This document shows positions 41,702 through 54,600 of a DNA stretch of 64,000 nt, piece after piece. The first letter of the stretch is position 1. Each line of letters opens with the position of its first letter. The notes beneath the pieces were generated by a model. That model was not told the origin of the DNA. It searched no databases and saw nothing but the letters and a program-made list of their open reading frames with translations. The DNA is from Hepsetus odoe (lineage: Eukaryota; Chordata; Actinopteri; Characiformes; Hepsetidae), in contig CM029367.1 in NCBI GenBank assembly GCA_017165825.1, positions 8,229,723-8,293,722 on the forward strand, given 5' to 3'. Position numbers and translations under genes: made by a program.

Positions 41702-42037
41702 TCACATGCTCAGCGACAGCTGGTTATAAGCAAAGGTCACATCATTGCCATGCACATGTGGATCAGCTGGAAAACAACTTCCATTCATGCATCGTGAATG
41801 GTCTCGTATAAGTTTTTCAGGCCTCCCAATGCTAAATTGAGTACTAAATGAGAGAAACACCAAGTTGCTGACTTCTTGCTTCAATCGTTGCACAACACCA
41901 TTATTTGCATTCCAAACATCTTCTGGCTGCCTTACATTATCTCCTCCTTTCCTGTATTGCTTACAATACCACCAAGCAGAACAACAGGCAAAAAATACCA
42001 ACCTGATCAGGAAATGAGTGTACTGTTGCAAAAACAT
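41702..42037 (-). CDS. unrecognised ORF, 111 codons
   Basis: Starts ATG at 42037 with MFLQQYTHFLIRLVFFACCS, a hydrophobic N-terminus that could be a membrane segment, followed by AWWYCKQYRKGGDN and a polar remainder with GSCFPADPHVHGNDVTF. No homologue comes to mind. In AT-rich DNA a frame of this length can arise by chance. It lies between the CpG island and the anapc1 3' end, on the same strand as anapc1. Confidence 0.2.
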   Translation of the reverse strand: MFLQQYTHFLIRLVFFACCSAWWYCKQYRKGGDNVRQPEDVWNANNGVVQRLKQEVSNLVFLSFSTQFSIGRPEKLIRDHSRCMNGSCFPADPHVHGNDVTFAYNQLSLSM

Positions 42038-42984
42038 GTTTCTTAAAGTTTAAATAAATGCACTTAGTGATGCAATGGTTCTTATTTTCTTTTTTAAGGA
42101 TTAAAAAAAATCTCAAAGATTTGATCTCCAAAAATCCCATCATTAAGCTGTGACTTCAGTGTATTGTGACAAAAAGTGACTGCATGCCTTCTGCAGTGTA
42201 AAAAACCCATACTTTGTGATTGTAATAGCACAGGGTGTACGCTTGCTAACTTCACAGGTCCATGGGAAATCAATAATTAAACCCTGTAATGATCCATATC
42301 TCCCTGCGCTTCCCTGCTCTAAAGTCTGAGCAGCCAGTGGCTGATCCTCAGGCATATTGAATAAATATCAAGTTTAGTCTTTAGAAGAAAACCATTCTAT
42401 CACTAGTTTACAGAACACACCCATGGCACAGAGCTCCTCAAGCCCACAGGAAGCGCTCTAGGGGCAGGTTATGCACTGTTTATAGGCCTTTAGATGTGGT
42501 GTGGTGTAGTTCATGACAGTTCAAAGAGTCCTGCAATATGAGGGGAAGAAAAAAAAATAAATCCACAGTTCTCCCCCAACATTTTTTCCTTTAATTTCTG
42601 CAAACACTGATGCTTTCCAGCTTTCAGTGCAAAAGAAACTCTGTCTCTCTAAAAAATCTGGTTTGAACAGAAAATTCACTTAAAGCAAAGTGATGTGACA
42701 CAGCCACAGAAAGGCTGTATTCAAAGCACAGTGTGGTGAGCACCATTTTAAACGGAAAAATGTGGCTATTCAAATAGTATGGAATGTGAGCGGGTGTGTG
42801 ATGATGTGTTTCCAGCCTGTGGAATGTTTTTCATTTGCACAGGAATGCTCATGTGAAGCTTGTTTTGCTGAGCAACGGGTAATCTTTCTTTTTTTTAAAG
42901 AAGCACTAGGGAGCCATCACAGGCTTCCTCTAGCTGGGATTTATTTTATTAAAACACAGAACTGCTAGATAAACTTTAAAGTAA
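42038..42984. other. interval between unrecognised ORF and anapc1 3' end
   Basis: Contains a minus-strand frame of 70 codons (ATG 42355, MPEDQPLAAQTLEQGSAGRY) without recognised homology. No splice pattern or repeat identified. Confidence 0.4.
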
Positions 42985-43240
42985 GGGTTCCTTCAAAACA
43001 TTTATTCATAATTTTGTCACAGGTACAAACATGGATACAAATTATTTACATGGTTGCAATGCAGGTGTGATCAGTTTGGGCCCAGCAGTGACAGCTGGAA
43101 CATCTTTGAAACATCCCATTTGATGCTAGCTGGGGTTAGAGTTAAACTCTTCCAGGATGGATGCCTCCTAGGAAATAGTTTGGTTGTCGCTGCTGTAAAT
43201 TGCAAAAAGGGTTGAAGAGGTGTGGCATGGGCTGTTGTGG
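42985..43240 (-). other. anapc1: anapc1 3' UTR and poly(A) signal
   Basis: Downstream of the TGA there is about 250 bases of non-coding sequence. It contains a canonical AATAAA on the minus strand (43006-43001), so cleavage is expected near 42985. Further AATAAA-like hexamers lie around 42940-42951. No cleavage-site evidence is available from sequence alone. Confidence 0.7.
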
Positions 43241-43365
43241 TCAAATTGGCAGTCCAGACCCAAAGCTACCAGTTTGCAGAAGCAGAGGACTCAGACGCAG
43301 CAGGGCACGTACGGGGACACCCAACTGACTGAACTTCAACACCAGCTCAGGGAAAGAGGAGCGCC
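43241..43365 (-). CDS. anapc1: anapc1 terminal coding exon
   Basis: This is the last coding exon. After a TCTCCAG acceptor it encodes GRSSFPELVLKFSQLGVPVR then ALLRLSPLLLQTGSFGSGLP and I, and stops at TGA (43243-43241). It matches the human TSFAELLFKFKQLKMPVRAL end of the protein, with a divergent tail. Confidence 0.93.
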
Positions 43366-46300
43366 CTGGAGAACAGAGACCAACTGGGTTAGCATGATGT
43401 AGCAAGACATAATGTTAGGTATCTACACTCATTGGCCAGGTACACCTGCAACATTTCCAATCACACTCTTACCAATCTATAAATGAATATAGACGACTAT
43501 ATGACCACTACTGACTAGATATGAAAGAGGTTTCTTCATCTGCATACTCCACCCTGCAATGTGTGCACATAAATGTCAGCGTGTACCTAACTGACAGTGC
43601 AAAAAGATCAAATTGCATAATAAACACTGAACTATTAAATTGAGTTAACAGTGTCACTCTAGAGCTTAATACCAATCAATCATTTTGAGCTCATTTGTGC
43701 TCTGTTCCAAAAACTATGAGTGAACCTAACATGAAGATGTGAACAAGCTAAACTGATTATGATTGTGTTATTGTTAAATAACATGCATTACTGTAACCTG
43801 TTCCATCATCGACCATCAATGTAAAGTGCCTTTGGGCAACTTTGTTGTAAAAGGCGCTATACAAGAATAAATTGAATTGAATTGAATTAAATACTAATGT
43901 TAACTAATACGGAAGAAGTTAATCATTTCTGGCTGCAAAGATGGCTACAACAGCCGGAAGTAAATCAGCGTTAATGCCATGGCCACAGAAACCAAAGTCA
44001 CTAAGCAACAACTCCACTATGAGTGTTCCACAGTTTTTGCTCACCTGTGACATATCTTGAGAAGTGACTAACCAGTCTTTTTAAGAAATGTACTACATTT
44101 ATAGAAGGAACTGTGCCATTATGTAAAGTTAATTAAATTCAAATTTAAAACATTACAAAATTTGGAACTAGCAAGTGCTTCAGTGTTTATTTTGATTAAA
44201 ACACACCTTAGTGTCATTGCTGGGTTCAGTGTTAAACAGACCCCGAAATGCTGAGTCAACCTCTACAATAGACTAGATGGTCATGTGTTCAGAAAGTGAC
44301 CTTTGACAAAATACTAGATTCACAAATTTAGCAGGTGTACTTAATCATCTGGCAACTCCGTTTACACTCGAACATGATGGATGAGCAGTCCTGGACTGAA
44401 TTTATAGGTTAATTTAGTGTCGCTTTACCATCAAGCTCTGTGTTCGCCATTTTCCTGAAGCTGGGAATGGAGTGATAGACCAGGAAGCAGGCCAGCATGC
44501 TAGTGCTCAAATCATCACTTGTGGGCTGGCCATTCATGTACGTCTGCAATGCATGGCTGTTGTCTGTGTATGAAAGATCAAAGGTCGGTTAACATGAAAG
44601 GAGAAGTGTTTTCAGACTCCTGCTGATTCATAAAAGCTCTACTGTCTTTCACAGCAGCTTGTTATTCCTGCGCAACAGACATGTTTGTTGAGGCTCATTG
44701 GAGATGCAAATAAGTGCTTACCTACACTGCTAAAAATGTCAGAAGATCTATTCATTTCAATATTAATCTTACTATAGGCATGTAAAGGAGGTTTCCACTG
44801 ACAATATTAGGCTAATTTCATTTTATAATTACCTATTACGTTACTTTAAAAATGTTGCCAGTATTGTCCATTATCTATTAAATTATTAAAGGTGGTTTTT
44901 GTGGGGAAAGATGAAAGTGTACATTGTCTACTAAAACATATGCCAAATTAATCAGGACTATGTGCAAAAAACCAAACAGATGCTAAAATTCCCCTTCAAC
45001 TACACAAAATACATCTCAGACACAGCAGGCAATGAGTGTTAGCCACTTGGCATTCTCACCACAGAGCCAGCGGTCAAGGGCCCGGTCAGCCAAACTCTTC
45101 ATGACAGGCAGGAACTCTGAGCTGAGCAGCAGCCCACGGCCCTGCCTGCGCGTGTCCCGGAGTCTTTGCTGCAGCACACCACTCTCACATAGCTCAAGCA
45201 CTAGCTTCATCTGCCACAGAGAGAAAGTCTCACTCAAGCTGCCCTTTTCCAGTGCCTTCACTGCCTGAAAAGATACAGAGACATAAATAAGCACCAATGC
45301 AGATAAATACAGACATGAATACATTTGGAATTTAGCCTATCTGTTATGAATTTTCACAAACAGACATGGTAGTGAAAAAAAAAAAGGATAGGAAAAAAAA
45401 ATAATATATATATATATATATATCTATCTTTTGGCACCAAGTCACAGGGTTAATATGTTACCTGGTTCAAAACAGTTAATCAGCAGTTGTTGATCTTTAG
45501 CAGCTAAGTAGAATGAAGATCAGATGTTGAGATAAAGCGCTGGTGAGGTAAATCGGATAAGAGTGTCTGCTAAATGCTGTAAATGTAAATGATAGTCTTT
45601 TAGCACTAGTACAAATGGGGTAGCTGTGGCCTAGCAGTTAGGGATCAGTAGGTTGCCCTGAGGTACCCTTCAACAAGGTACCGTCCCCATCACTGCCCCT
45701 AGGCTGCTTTAACTAGCAGCCCCCTGCTGCACGGTGTGTGTGGGTAAAAAGCAGATGTTGAATTTCGTTGTGGTTCAGTGTGCTGTGCCGTGTTTCACAA
45801 TAACAGAAGTCCTTTTCACTTCACTTCAAATGTACCAGTAACAGAAATAATACAAAGGAATAAAACATGGAAAATGATGAGCTGGTCTGCACACTCCACA
45901 CTGCAATGTGTGCACACAAAAGTCAGAGTCTACAGAACGGACAGGCCAAAAAGGTCAAATTGCATAGCAAACATTGAACTTTTCATTTTGGAGTTAATAG
46001 TTTCACTCTAGATCTTAATACCAATATATCAATTTGAGCTCATTAGCAATCTGTTTCAAAAATTATATGAGTGACCCTAACATGAAGATGTGAACAAGCT
46101 AAACTGATTATGGTTGTGTTAACTGCTAGACAACTATGTAATGATGCTTTAAGATGCCACACTGTTCGTGCCCTGGATCTGAAACCTTTCTTGCCTTTAG
46201 CATAATTACAAATTACCACTAAAGACTGCTGCCATAATTAAAAATAACTTTGAGGATTCCCATAAAATATGACTCAGCAGAGCATCACAGTTATGCACGC

Positions 46301-49300
46301 TGAGAAAAAAAAAAGAGGAACCTCACTGCACAACATTTGTGCTCTACCAAACTACCAAATTGAAGGGTTGTGCAATGGCTTCCTTTATAAAAAAAAAAAA
46401 AACACAGCCAATGAAATATAAAACAGTCAACATTTAAAGTGCTATACTGAGTTTTCCCCTACACGCCATTTCACACTCTCTGGTCCACCAATACTCGTTT
46501 ACTAAAGTCTGACTAACATCAAGAAGAGGCATTACTATGGCTTACAGACTGGAATGTCTCCATAACCTCACTGTAATACACATGCTAAAATGCATCTTTT
46601 CTCCAAACACTTTTTAAATTGTAGCTTCTCTTATCAACCTCACCCAACTGCAAACATAAGGCAAACTCTAGTTTGAGAAAAGTGAAATAATTTAAACAAT
46701 TATTCAGTTTTGTGCAATTTAAAAACTGCAGATACTCTTTGAGCTATTCACCTCATGCCTTATCAGTTATTCAGTTCTGGAAAAGGCTGCAAATGAAGGT
46801 TAAAAGCATACCTCCACAGATTGCTGTGTCTGAATGGAGTCTGTTCACTCTGAATTGTTCTGCAATTTGACAATCTGGCAGTGACATCACCAGTCATTTC
46901 ATATATAAGTCATTTCATATATAGTCATTTCATATATAACCAAAAAATTAGGTGTTGCTCTCTCCAAATTGTATTTAGAGTCCATGATGGGACTGTTGAG
47001 GAATCATTGCAACCCTAACAGCTCCCATTACATTATCTACATGATACAACACAATGATTACATTGACACATTATGGCAAAATACGGCCAAACCTTGAAAG
47101 AAACTGGAGCTGTGTGTCTAAATAATGTGCAACTCAGCAAAACAAACCTGATCAATAGAGATATGGGTGGGAAGCATCTCTGGGTTCTCCTGGGTCACAC
47201 ATTCATACAGAATAGCTGAGAATAAGGCCACAGTCTCTTGCTTCTGTAGAACAAAAAGCAGGAGAAATAAAAGGAGAGGAACACAAACAATAAGAGAAAA
47301 CCCCAATAATAACAGCAATAACTTCCTAATTTAAAAAATGCTGCTGTGCATAAGGAAGGGTGGAGCAAAATCAATGTTTGTAAAAAGATATTAAAAGGTG
47401 TACATTAATGAATAATTGGTCAGCCACTGTTTGCTTTAACTGTCATTTATACCTTGCTATATTCTGGCCTCTCAAAAACTAAACCCTTTCACATACCACA
47501 AAACAGGTATTTGGAAACTCACATGTTTCATTTTTTCAGAGGCTTTGCAAAAGTACTCAGCAAAGGAAACCAATGCAGCATCTGAAGTGAAGGTTGAGAT
47601 AGCTTCAGGCTGCAGAGAAGAAGGATAGACATGTAAGAATAAAGAGATAAAAAAACAAAAAAAAAAAAAATAGGGAGAGAAAGAAAGACACGCCCTTAGG
47701 CAGAGAGTAAGTAATAAAATAATTTTTTAAAGAAACTCCAGGTTTGAGTGTGGTGTAAAAAAAAAAAGGCTCACTGTGTAGCGACTCACTGAATCAATTA
47801 AGTGAAGTTGACAGAAAACAAGGCGAAAATTCTTGAAATACTCTCAGACTTCATATTTATTTATTCAAAATATTCAAATAAATTACTGTGAGCTTGAAAG
47901 CCTTTCAGGGAAAGCTTATGTTTGCACTTGAAGCTATCATAAACACTGACATAAATAGTCTTGGAAAACCAGTTCAGGGCAGTGGTGCGAGCTGTAAAAA
48001 TGATGGGTCACCAGTACACACCTTGAAAGTGCGCACCTCTGGGTTTCTGTTGTTGACAGTAGGGGCCAGTAGACTTTTCCAGCCACGTGGATCATCCTTA
48101 TAGGGCAGCTGACCGGCACGCAGCTTCACATAGAGAACACCATTTCTGGAAAGGATAGACCTGGGGAAAGAAACAACAACAACAACAACAACAATTCAGG
48201 GTCAACGTTACACTCAGATGCTAGAGGTCTTACATAAAAGCTGTTTGTTCCGACTTACTGCAGATATTGAATTCCTTTACTGAGATCAATGTTGAGCTCC
48301 CAGTATCTTGGACCTTTCACCTTAATCTATGGTGAGAACAAGTTTCCATGAATTTGGTGTATAAAAAGTGCATTTGAAGGACAAGCTAACAGTAGAGCAC
48401 ACTTTCATGGTTTTCATTCTAAATATCTGAGGATTGCTGATGTGGTAAGATTTAAACTTTTGTTTTAATGAAAAATCATCACATCACTCTAGTATCTGCA
48501 TATTCTTCTGTTCATGTTCTTCTTACCTGTTTTAGGAGATGAAGCTCGGGGAGCATGCTGGGAGCCATCAATTCCACAGTTGTCTCTTCATACCACTGTG
48601 TCTCCTATTAAATATAAACAATTTAAAACTCACAAACTAGCTCAAATACTCAGTTCATCATAAAATCACAGTACTCATTATATTACAAGTGCATGTACTC
48701 TGACAAAAAGGTCAGGGGACCTCTTTGTAATTGCAGTTAACAGATTCCACTGTTCAGCTGCTGTCAGTTGATGGAAAAAAAAGTAGCCCCTTGATCACTG
48801 GAGTCAGAAAAGGTCAGATCCTACAGTTCACAGAGTCCTATGTTTAAGTAGCAGTGCAATTCTTCAGCACAGCTGAAGGCTAAGACATGCATCACCAGTC
48901 AGAAGAAAGCAGCAAACAGAGCAATAGACAAACAGAATGACTCATTCGTCTTCAATTTAATTTAGCATATATTTAGTGCTTCCCAGCATGAGGGAAACGG
49001 CATGCCTTGTAAGTGACGTCCAGCATGGCATAACAGGGCTTTAAAGTGTCTACATCCACAGGAACAAGCAGGCGAGGTTCAGCTGCAAGGACACAGAGGT
49101 GACGCAAGGCTTGGAGGTGATACCTACAGAAAACGAACATAAATTTAAACATCCAGAAAGCAACCTAGAACAATTCTCCTGAATTATCCCCCCCCCCCCC
49201 AATGATCAACAAGGAAGCCCACATTTCAAGGGCTAGAGACTATTATATATATTTATATATTATATATACACATATACATACACACACAGTATCTCACAAA

Positions 49301-51336
49301 AGTGAGTACACCCCTCACATTTTTGTAAACATTTTATATCTTTTGATCGGACAACACTGAAGATGAGACGCTGTGATACAATGTAAAGTAGTCAGTGTAC
49401 AGCTTGTATAACCATGTAAATTTGCTGTCCCTTCAAAATAACTCAGCACACAGCCATTAATGTCTAAACCACTGGCGACAAAAGTGAGTACACCCATAAG
49501 TGAAAATGTCCACATTGTGCCTAATTAGCCATTTTTCCTCCCCGGTGTCATGTGACTCGCTAGTGTTGCAAAGTCACAGGTGTGAATGGGGAGCAGGTGT
49601 GTTAAATTTGGTGTTATCACTCTCTCACTCTCATACTGGTCAATGGAAGTTCAATATGGCACCTCATTGCAAAGAACTCTAAGGATCTGAAAAAAAGATT
49701 TGTTGCCCTATATAAAGATGGCCTAGGCTATAAGAAGATTGCAAACACCCTGAAACTGAGCTTCAGCACGGTGGCCAAGACCAAACAGCGGTTTAACAGG
49801 ACAGGTTCCCCTCAGAACAGGCCTCACCAAAGTAGTTGAGTGCACATGCTCAACGTCATATCCAGAGGTTGTCTTTTGAAAATGGATGTATGAGTGCTGC
49901 CAGCATTGCTGCAGAGGTTGAAGGGGGTGGTCAGCCTGTCAGTGCTCAGACCATACGCTGCACACTGCAAAAAAATTGGTCTGCATGGCTGTTGTCCCAG
50001 AAGGAAGCCTTTTCGAAATATGACAAGAAAGCCCACAAACAAGCATCAGCTCCAGCCTGTTGAGGGACTGTGCAGATCAACTCTGTGAGGTTATCACCTA
50101 CATCTTTAACCTCAGCCTCAGCCTGGAGCGTGTCCCCATTTTGTGGAAGACCTCATGCCTCGTCGCACCCCAAGGAGCCAAACCACTTCTAACCTGATGA
50201 AGGCTATGGAGAGGATCATCCTCCATCACCTTCATCCACTGGTCAGGAGGGAACTGGACCCGCTGCAGTTTGCATACCAGCCGCACATTGGGGTGGATGA
50301 CGCTGTCATCTACCTGCTGCATTGGGCCCTCACTCACCTGGAGAGTGCCAAGAGCACTGCGAGTCATGTTCTTTGACTTTTCCAGTGCTTTCAACACGAT
50401 CCGGCCTTCAGTTCTGAGGGGGAAGCTGGAGGGAGTGGGTGTGGACCATCACATGTCTGAGTGGATTATTGACTACCTCACCAATAGACCCCAGTATGTG
50501 AGACTCCAGGACTGCGTGTCTGAGGTGGTGGTCTGCAGCACTGGAGCCCCACAAGGAACAGTCCTCGCTCCCTTCCTCTTCACCCTGTACACGGCAGACT
50601 TCAAACACAACACGGACACCTGTCACCTGCAGAAGTTCTCCGACGACACTGCTATTGTTGGTCGTGTGTCAGAGGGGAATGAGCAGGAATACAGGGGGGT
50701 CATCAGTGACTTCGTCAGATGGTGCGATCAAAACCATCTGCGCATCAATGCCAGCAAGACGAAGGAGCTGGTGATTGACTTTCGCAGGAAGTCACCCCCC
50801 ATCACACCGGTGGACATCCAGGGTTTGTGTATTGAAACGGTGGAGGAGTACAAATACCTGGGTGTCCACATCAACAATAAACTGGACTGGTCCACTAACA
50901 CTACTGCTCTGTACAAAAAAGGCCTCAGTCGTCTACACCTGCTAAGACGGCTGAGGTCCTTTGGGGTAAACAAACATCTCACGAGGACATTTTATGACAC
51001 TGTGGTAGCGTCTGCTGTTTTTTACGCTGTGGTCTGCTGGTGTGGAAGAGTTGCAGTGAAGGACAGAGGGAAACTAAAACTGGTCAAGAGGGCCAGCTCT
51101 GTCCTGAACTGTCCGCTCAAGTCCATAGAGCAGGTAGGGGAGGAGAGGATGTTGTCCAAACTAACATCCATCATGGACAACACCTGCCACCCCCTACACG
51201 AGACTGTACGAGCACTGAGCAGCTCGTTCAGCAGCAGACTGTTACACCCGCAGTGTAAGAAAGAACGCTACCGCAGGTCATTCCTACCTGCTGCAATAAG
51301 ACTCCACAACTCATCACACTACTTGTTTATTATTGT

Positions 51337-51417
<81 letters not shown>

Positions 51418-51536
51418 TACATATATATACACACACAGTATGCATTTATTTATTATTACATTTATATTCCATATTTTGCTATATTTTATAAATTTTGCTG
51501 TATAATTAATTCATAACTTATTACAGTGTATATTGT

Positions 51537-51625
<89 letters not shown>

Positions 51626-54600
51626 TTATATTTATTATTTATTTATAGCTCCTCTTTTTCCTGTTCTCTCTCTATATCTTTCTGTACACCTGTCTTTTTT
51701 AAGAGCCCTGTAATGCCCAAATTTCCCATTCGTGGGATAACAAAAGATCACTCTACTCTACTCTACTAAACAGTTTGCTGAAGACAAGCAGACTAAGGAC
51801 ATGGATTACTGTAATCATGTCCTGTGGTTTGATGAGACCAAGATTAATTAATTTGGTTCAGATGGTGTCAAGCGTGTGTGGCACCAACCAGGTGAGGAGT
51901 ACAAAGACAAGTGTGTCTTGCCTACAGTAAAGCATGGTGGTGGTAGTGTCATTGCTTGGGGCTGCATGACTGCTGCCGGCACTGGGGAGCTACAGTTCAT
52001 TGAGGAAACAATGAATGCCAACTGGTACTATGACATACTGAAGCAATGCATGATCCCCTCCCTTCGGAAACTGGACCGCAGGGCAGTATTCCAACATGTT
52101 AATGACCCCAAACCTCCAAGACGACCACTGACTTGCTAAAGAAGCTGGACTGGCCAAGCATGTCTCCAGACCTAATCTCTACTGGGCATCTGTGGGGCTT
52201 CCTCAAACGGAAGGTGGAGGAGCGCAAGATCTTTAACATCCATCAGCTCCGTGATATCGTCATGGAGGAGTGGAAGAAGATTCCAGTGGCAACCTGTGAA
52301 GCTCTAGTGAACTCCATGCCCAAGAGAGTTAAGGCCGTGCTGGAAAATAATGTCAAATCTTGACACTTTGGGCACAATGTAGACATTTTTCATTATTGAC
52401 TTTTGTCACCAGTGGTTTAGACAATATTGGCTGTGTGCCACGTTATTTTGAGGTGACAGCAAATTTACACTGCTATACAAGCTGTACATGGACTACTTTA
52501 CATTGTATCAAAGTGTCAGCTCTTCAGTGTTGTCCCATCAAAAGATAGAATATTTACAAAAATGTGAGGGGTGTACTCACTTTTGTGAGATACTGTATAT
52601 ATCAATCAAAATATTCAATACAAGTACAGTTACAAACAGAAAATAATCATAAAAACCCTCAATCTTCCAGAGGAGGGAAAGTGAACCACAATCAATGCAT
52701 TCACATTATACTAATTGGCACAATGTTGCTTTTATATTGTCATTGTGGTAAAATGGGTTATTTTACCTGTTGTCAGTACTATGAGCAGGGAAATGAGGAT
52801 AAAGAGCACAGAGGAGGGCAGCAATGGCTGAGTTGGAGGTGCTGAGGGTGTACCTATGTAAACAAAGTCATATTTAGCATTACTGAACCTGTTAGCAACA
52901 TTACAGTGCTATGCAAAATAACACTGCTATGAAGCATTTGCTTCTAAGTAACAGAACTACTTTTCCAGTCTATGTAAGATTATGATGCCATAATGATGTG
53001 ATAATTTTCATAAAATATTTCATGAAAATAAAATCCTGTGCATGAGTTTAAAAAACATCCTTGGTAAACATTTCATTTAAAATACAGGTCACCTACTACA
53101 AATTTTGCTTACAGCATTACAGTTCCTGCATCTGAAAGGTACTGCTATCAATAGGCACTACACTCTGCATTGTCCCAGCAACTAAACCACAATAAAGTCA
53201 TTAAAATTAATAAACAAAAACATTAGATACTGAATATGAAAATGTGTGTCCCAAAGAAGTAACATTAGACAAAGTTGACCTTTTTTGTGCTAGAACTATC
53301 CATGTGGAGAAGATTGGCCATCCATTGTTTAATAGTGTCATTTGTACCTTTTGAAAGGCTACACTTAAAAATAATAGCAGCGTTAAAGAGTGCTTGAGCG
53401 GGTTGAGGTGAGGAGAGGTACTTGTGGTGTGTTTGAACTGTCAAGGGGTGGTGTTCTCCCCCTCCCTTTGAAACACTTGCATAAGCAGTAGAGGATCAGC
53501 CCACCACAGTAAAACTGTAGCTACTGCATGGGCAGGCAATTCATAAAAATAGTGTAGTGTAGTAGCAGTTTCACTTTGAATAACAGCATCAGTATCACAA
53601 ATATGCTACAAAGATTTTGCTTGTTGATCAAGGTTTTTTCCATAAATTTAACAAGCCTCATGTTCCTTAGGTGCCCCTTATGCCTTGCTGCTCTCCCATG
53701 GTTATCATTTTTGCTTATTGATATTCTAACACTGACATTAATTGAGCCATCAGAAGTTTACAGGACCTTTTATGTTTCTTTTGGGTCTTGGCTAGTCTTC
53801 TTTAATCTTTCAATTTAATTCATTTCATTGTTTGATTAAGTAACTAAAGGGACATTGACTTCTACACATGGGTATAATAGGTGTTGGTGAGTTTTTGTAC
53901 TTCAGTAAATCACAAGATAATTTAAAGACTCTTGTACTTCTTTTATCTATTATACATTTTTTGGAAATCTGAACCTTTTCTTTGTTATGAATATACAAAA
54001 TATGTGCAGGTCCATGTGCGGCAGATGCTGAATGCCATTGGATGTGTGATAGATGTTAAATGTGTATAAAAGGTACAGAAAGAGGGTTTCAACTATACCT
54101 GTGCTGTTGAAGAGAGATACTAAAATGGTCAGACATTGCTACACAAAGTTTTGCATTTAACCGTGGGATAGAGGGGCCATTTTGACAGTTAAGCTCAGAG
54201 AAGGAAGTAATATTGTCAGTGCTCTATTCTCACTCAAAAAGCTAAGTGAAAAAAATGCTCAACAAGAAAAGTGAATCTGTTGGCCCATAAACTTGCCAAA
54301 TAGTGACACATGGTCTTTAGCCAAACCGACTCTAGGAGATAATCTTTCCAACCACCTATATTATAAAAGAGTTGTGAAAGAGGGCAAGTCCAGCTCTTAG
54401 AAACAAAGCTCCAACTTATGAAAATAATTTTTTTTTAAGTCACTGTTCTCATCATAGACTTACAAACTCAAGAAATCGATATTGTGTTTATTTCAAAGAG
54501 CAACTTTCCACTTCCAAACCAGCCCACTTTGCTTTCAAATGTGCAAATGAAAAAGAAAAATGAGCAAGCAGATGTTTCTAAATGAAAGTATCCACTTTAC

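Larger units (their letters stand above)
49287..52595 (+). mobile_element. Tc1-like DNA transposon, inactive, split by an L2 LINE
   Basis: The terminal inverted repeats start CAGTATCTCACAAAAGTGAG at 49287 and mirror at 52563-52595. The right end is followed by a TA dinucleotide, the Tc1 target. Between the ends is a transposase in pieces: start MAPHCKEL (49657), DNA-binding part with frameshifts (49.7-50.03 kb), then, after the inserted LINE, the catalytic part (51.78-52.36 kb). The first catalytic Asp is kept (WFDETK). The second motif reads FQHVNDPK, with the Asp replaced by Val. The third reads SPDLISTGHLWG, with the Glu replaced by Gly. The copy is therefore dead. It lies in an anapc1 intron, on the strand opposite to the gene. 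Confidence 0.92.

Noticed and set aside
45032..45268. Plus-strand ORF of 78 codons
   Set aside because: Antisense shadow of an anapc1 exon.
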